DNA of 15,263 nt from an uncultured Clostridia bacterium (GTDB lineage: Bacteria; Bacillota; Clostridia; Oscillospirales; CAG-272): NCBI GenBank assembly GCA_945936265.1, contig CAMETB010000021.1, forward strand, positions 1-15,263, given 5' to 3'. Both the position numbers and the translations under genes were made by a program. Below, piece by piece: positions 12,639 to 15,263 of this stretch (position 1 is its first letter; the number at the start of each line of letters is the position of its first letter). The notes under the pieces were generated by a model. The model ran no database searches. It was given only the letters and a program-made list of their open reading frames with translations, and was not told where the DNA came from.

Positions 12639-13357
12639 TATCCGAATCTCCCCGTTATATAATCTTCGGTGCGTTTGTCCTTCGGAGTGGAGAACATCGT
12701 TTCCGTGTCTGAAAACTCAATAACCTCGCCGAGCAGGAAAAACGCTGTTTTGTCCGCTATGCGCACCGCCTGTTGCATATTGTGAGTAACTATTATTATC
12801 GTGTATTTTTCTTTGAGCTCGAGCGTAAGATCCTCTATTTTGGAGGTCGATATAGGGTCGAGCGCCGAGGTAGGCTCATCCATAAGAAGCACCTCCGGCT
12901 CAACCGCGAGCGCACGGGCAATGCAGAGCCTTTGCTGCTGACCGCCGGAAAGACCGAGCGCGCTCTTTTTAAGTCTGTCCTTTACCTCGTCCCATATTGC
13001 CGCGTCACGCAAGGATTTTTCGACTATCTCGTCAAGTTTTGATCTTGATCTGACTCCGTGAGTGCGCGGACCGAAAGCGATATTGTCGTATATGCTCATA
13101 GGAAACGGATTCGGCTTCTGAAAGACCATACCGACTCTTTTTCGCAACTCGCACGGGTCCATATTTCCGTAAATATCCTCGCCGTCGAGTTTTATGCTTC
13201 CGGTTATTTTACATCCCTCGACAAGATCGTTCATTCTGTTGAGAGATTTGAGCAGCGTTGACTTTCCGCATCCCGAAGGACCTATAAACGAGGTTATTTC
13301 GTTTGTCGGTATATCGAGATTTATTCCTTTGAGGGCTTTAAAATCGAATTTAGTCAT
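12638..13357 (-). CDS. pstB: Phosphate ABC transporter ATPase PstB, short at the N-terminus
   Basis: The 239-residue ATPase has Walker A GPSGCGKST (26-34), Q-loop Q80 in VFQKPNPFPMSIYDN, signature LSGGQQQR (136-143), Walker B LLMDE (157-161) and H-loop H192. The FQKPNPFPMSIYDN stretch is diagnostic of PstB. It energises phosphate import by the PstCA channel at the cytoplasmic membrane. Compared with usual PstB (about 250 residues), the first beta strand and the A-loop aromatic before G-x-FxALK are missing: the protein starts MTKFDFKALKGINL. Upstream in-frame codons encode KKIGEKI-like residues with no PstB character. GGAG lies 8 bases before the ATG, and the start overlaps the pstA stop (TAATG), so the short form seems to be the real translation product. 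Otherwise complete. Confidence 0.94.
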   Translation of the reverse strand: MTKFDFKALKGINLDIPTNEITSFIGPSGCGKSTLLKSLNRMNDLVEGCKITGSIKLDGEDIYGNMDPCELRKRVGMVFQKPNPFPMSIYDNIAFGPRTHGVRSRSKLDEIVEKSLRDAAIWDEVKDRLKKSALGLSGGQQQRLCIARALAVEPEVLLMDEPTSALDPISTSKIEDLTLELKEKYTIIIVTHNMQQAVRIADKTAFFLLGEVIEFSDTETMFSTPKDKRTEDYITGRFG

Positions 13358-14223
13358 TATTTTTTCTCCAATTTTTTTGCAATAAGCGAACTTAGCCAGT
13401 TTATCAGAAGCACGAGCACGAGAAGAACGACTCCCGTTGCATACGCCTCGTCCATATGGAGTCCCTCGCTGAAAAGCGCATACATATGAATTGCAAGCGT
13501 TCTGCCGGAGCCCATCACGTTTTTGGGTATTCCCGTAACCGAGCCCGACGTATAGATAAGCGCCGCCGTCTCACCGACTATTCTGCCGATGGCGAGTATA
13601 ACTCCCGAAAGAATACCGGGTATTGCGGAGGGCAAAACTATTCTGAACACGGTACGAAGCCTGCCGGCACCAAGCCCGAAACTGCCCTCGCGGTAACTGT
13701 CGGGTACGGCAAGGAGCGCCTCTTCCGTTGTTCTCATAATAAGCGGAAGAATCATAATTGCGAGTGTGAGCGCACCGCCGAGCATAGAGTATCCCCAGCC
13801 AAGCGCCTTGTTGAACATAAGGTATCCGAAAAGTCCGTAAACTATGGACGGTATTCCCGAAAGGGTTTCCGTTGTAAGACGGACGGCGGATACGAGCTTA
13901 TTGCCCTTTTTTGCGTATTCCACAAGATAGATTGCCGAAAAAATTCCTATCGGAACGGCAAACAGCAAAGATAGCACAGTCATTGTTACGGTATTCACTA
14001 TTGCCGGCATCATAGATACGTTTTCCGAGTTATACTCCCACGCAAAAAGACTTAACGAAAGATGCGGAATACCTCTTACAAGAACGTAAACTATTATCGT
14101 GACAAGTGCGGCGGCGGTTATGAGAGCCGCAAGGCATACAAGTAACATAAGAGCAAAGGAAAACGGGTGTTTCCTGTAATTTTTCATCTTTTGCTTAAAC
14201 GATATTTTGTTTATTGCGTTCAT
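13357..14223 (-). CDS. pstA: Phosphate ABC transporter permease PstA
   Basis: This 288-residue inner-membrane protein has a long first transmembrane helix (~22-50) followed by five more (about 73-103, 120-138, 145-163, 200-224, 262-283). Diagnostic parts are ETLSGIPSIVYGLFGYLMF (119-137) and the EAA-type loop that contacts PstB (EGSFGLGAGRLRTVFRIVLP, ~179-198) followed by GRIVGETAALIYT (213-225). Together with PstC it forms the phosphate channel. ATG 14223 overlaps the pstC stop (ATGA). The 3' end overlaps pstB by one base. Motifs and length are normal. Confidence 0.95.
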   Translation of the reverse strand: MNAINKISFKQKMKNYRKHPFSFALMLLVCLAALITAAALVTIIVYVLVRGIPHLSLSLFAWEYNSENVSMMPAIVNTVTMTVLSLLFAVPIGIFSAIYLVEYAKKGNKLVSAVRLTTETLSGIPSIVYGLFGYLMFNKALGWGYSMLGGALTLAIMILPLIMRTTEEALLAVPDSYREGSFGLGAGRLRTVFRIVLPSAIPGILSGVILAIGRIVGETAALIYTSGSVTGIPKNVMGSGRTLAIHMYALFSEGLHMDEAYATGVVLLVLVLLINWLSSLIAKKLEKK

Positions 14224-15101
14224 TGCTTTTCCCTCCTTTTAAGAGCGGAGAAGCAACCGTTTATTATAAGTATAAAGACGAACAAAACGACGGAAGTTGC
14301 AATAAGCGCCTCTCTGTGCAGTCCCTCGGAGTAGCCGAGCTCTATTACTATGTGTGTGGTAAGCGTGCGCACTCCGTCGGTAAGAGATGAGGGTATAACC
14401 GTTTGATTACCCGCTATCATACTAACCGCCATCGTTTCTCCTATGGCACGCCCGACGCCGAGGATAACTCCCGCAAGAGTACCCGATTTTGCGGCGGGGA
14501 GCACGGCTCTGAACACACTGCGCTCGTGCGTTGCACCGAGAGCGAGTGCACCCTCGTAATAACTGTCTGGCACGGCTCTCAATGAAGACTCCGTCACGCT
14601 TGTTATCGTAGGCAAAATCATAATTCCGAGCAAAAGGGAAGCGGTTATGATGTTTTGACCCGTTCCGCCGAAATTTCTGATTATCGGAACTACTACGGAA
14701 AGAGCCACGAAGCCGTAAACTATTGAGGGTATTCCCGCCAGAAGATCTATTGTCGGCTTTAAAAATCGATAAAGTCCCTTCGGGCAGAATTTAGCCATAA
14801 ATACGGCGCACAAAACCCCCGTAGGAACTCCTATTATGATAGCGCCCGCCGTGACATAGATACTTCCTATTATCATCGGTAAAATGCCGTATTTCCCGTT
14901 TTCGGGCGCCCACTCCGTACCGAACAGGAACTTGAAAACGCCGATTTCTGCCATTGTCGGCAAGCCGTTTGCAAAAAGGAATATGCAGATTAACAAAACG
15001 GCAATTATGGAGACACAGGCGGCACCTAAAAATACCGCCCGCATCGCATTTTCTTTGAATTTACTCGATTTGGTTTTAGTCATATTTTCAAAAACTTTCA
15101 A
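14220..15101 (-). CDS. pstC: Phosphate ABC transporter permease PstC
   Basis: This 293-residue membrane protein has its first transmembrane helix at ~22-46, then further helices with the PstC landmarks TIDLLAGIPSIVYGFVAL (117-134) and the coupling loop EGALALGATHERSVFRAVLP (183-202), followed by GRAIGETMAVSM (217-228). It pairs with PstA. Two starts are possible: TTG 15101, five bases after the pstS stop, or the in-frame ATG 15083 (287 residues). Neither has a clear ribosome site, and both precede the first helix, so function is not affected. I list the longer form with reservation. There is no terminator between pstS and pstC, so no hairpin here lowers pstC expression relative to the binding protein. 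Confidence 0.94.
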   Translation of the reverse strand: MKVFENMTKTKSSKFKENAMRAVFLGAACVSIIAVLLICIFLFANGLPTMAEIGVFKFLFGTEWAPENGKYGILPMIIGSIYVTAGAIIIGVPTGVLCAVFMAKFCPKGLYRFLKPTIDLLAGIPSIVYGFVALSVVVPIIRNFGGTGQNIITASLLLGIMILPTITSVTESSLRAVPDSYYEGALALGATHERSVFRAVLPAAKSGTLAGVILGVGRAIGETMAVSMIAGNQTVIPSSLTDGVRTLTTHIVIELGYSEGLHREALIATSVVLFVFILIINGCFSALKRREKQ

Positions 15102-15106
15102 ATAGG

Positions 15107-15263
15107 TCAGTCGCCTATTTCAGTCCAGGAGCGAAGTTCACCCATAAATATCTTCTTTACCTGTTCCGAGGTGAGAGCGTCAACGGAGTTTTCGTTGTTT
15201 ACTATAACCGCAATTCCGTCCGTTGCTATGACCGTTGCGTGATCACCCTTTTCAATCTCCGAG
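15107..15263 (-). CDS. pstS: Phosphate-binding protein PstS, C-terminal end (partial)
   Basis: The last 51 residues of a gene entering from the right edge are visible. They contain DGIAVIVNNENSV (the characteristic PstS strand), then ALTSEQVKKIFMGELRSWTEIGD and a TGA stop at 15107-15109. In canonical PstS this W-x-EIGG block is the middle of the protein and about 130-150 residues should follow (including the GSGT phosphate loop). Here the gene ends at that point and pstC begins 5 bases later. From memory, many clostridial PstS proteins are circularly permuted, with the GSGTR half first and this segment last; that would make the end normal. A true truncation is the alternative. The bulk of the gene, including the lipoprotein signal, lies outside the window. 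Confidence 0.85.
   Translation of the reverse strand, partial: SEIEKGDHATVIATDGIAVIVNNENSVDALTSEQVKKIFMGELRSWTEIGD

Noticed and set aside
12163..12723. 186-codon open frame on the plus strand, antisense to phoU and the end of pstB
   Set aside because: Low-complexity Ser/Ile-rich translation, a shadow of the codon bias of the real genes on the other strand.
13357..13400. Frameshift hiding a normal PstB N-terminus
   Set aside because: I translated the codons just upstream of the pstB ATG in its frame (KKIGEKI-like), while the pstA frame there gives a sensible PstA C-terminus; no frame shows a PstB first strand.

Overview
The window looks like a chromosomal segment of a moderately AT-leaning Gram-positive anaerobe, most likely class Clostridia (Oscillospirales/Ruminococcaceae-like). 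The evidence is strong AAGGAG-type ribosome sites, textbook sigma-A promoters (TTGACA-N17-TATAAT), a YerC/YecD-type TrpR-like regulator, a DUF6514-like small protein, a HisJ-type PHP phosphatase, and a pst-phoU-phoPR operon with a PstS end of the kind I associate with clostridia. The genus cannot be named from the sequence alone. No rRNA, tRNA, CRISPR array, insertion sequence or phage gene is visible.

Layout: (1) 1-2650, plus strand: the ACT-domain tail of a threonine dehydratase followed by RidA, then a single-gene ABC exporter with its own promoter and terminator. (2) 2776-5126, plus strand: a DUF6514-like orphan; a TrpR-like regulator behind a perfect consensus promoter; a HisJ-like phosphatase; and an unmistakable DpnI homologue, a restriction enzyme that cuts only methylated GATC, with no methyltransferase beside it. 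(3) 5251-8650, minus strand: a tightly coupled four-gene operon, acyltransferase - GT8 glycosyltransferase - GT8 glycosyltransferase - acyltransferase, which looks like a small pathway for a glycosylated and acylated envelope molecule. (4) 8651-8952: a repeat-rich divergent regulatory region, possibly with a 23-codon leader ORF. (5) 8953-9543, plus strand: an XRE-type regulator with four membrane segments. (6) 9590-15263, minus strand: phosphate uptake and sensing, pstS(partial)-pstC-pstA-pstB-phoU-phoP-phoR, with almost every junction overlapping and a separate sigma-A promoter in front of phoPR.

How the genes work together: threonine dehydratase makes a reactive enamine/imine and RidA hydrolyses it. 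The Pst importer brings in phosphate, PhoU links transporter state to the kinase, and PhoP/PhoR control the regulon. The DpnI homologue gives solitary defence against Dam-methylated DNA and implies that the host genome is unmethylated at GATC. The four-gene lipid/glycan operon faces the membrane-anchored XRE protein across a shared control region, which suggests a self-contained envelope-modification module. The points most worth follow-up are the DpnI orphan, the acyltransferase-GT8 module with its control region, the PstS end that stops at the hinge (probable circular permutation), and a PstB lacking its usual N-terminal strand.
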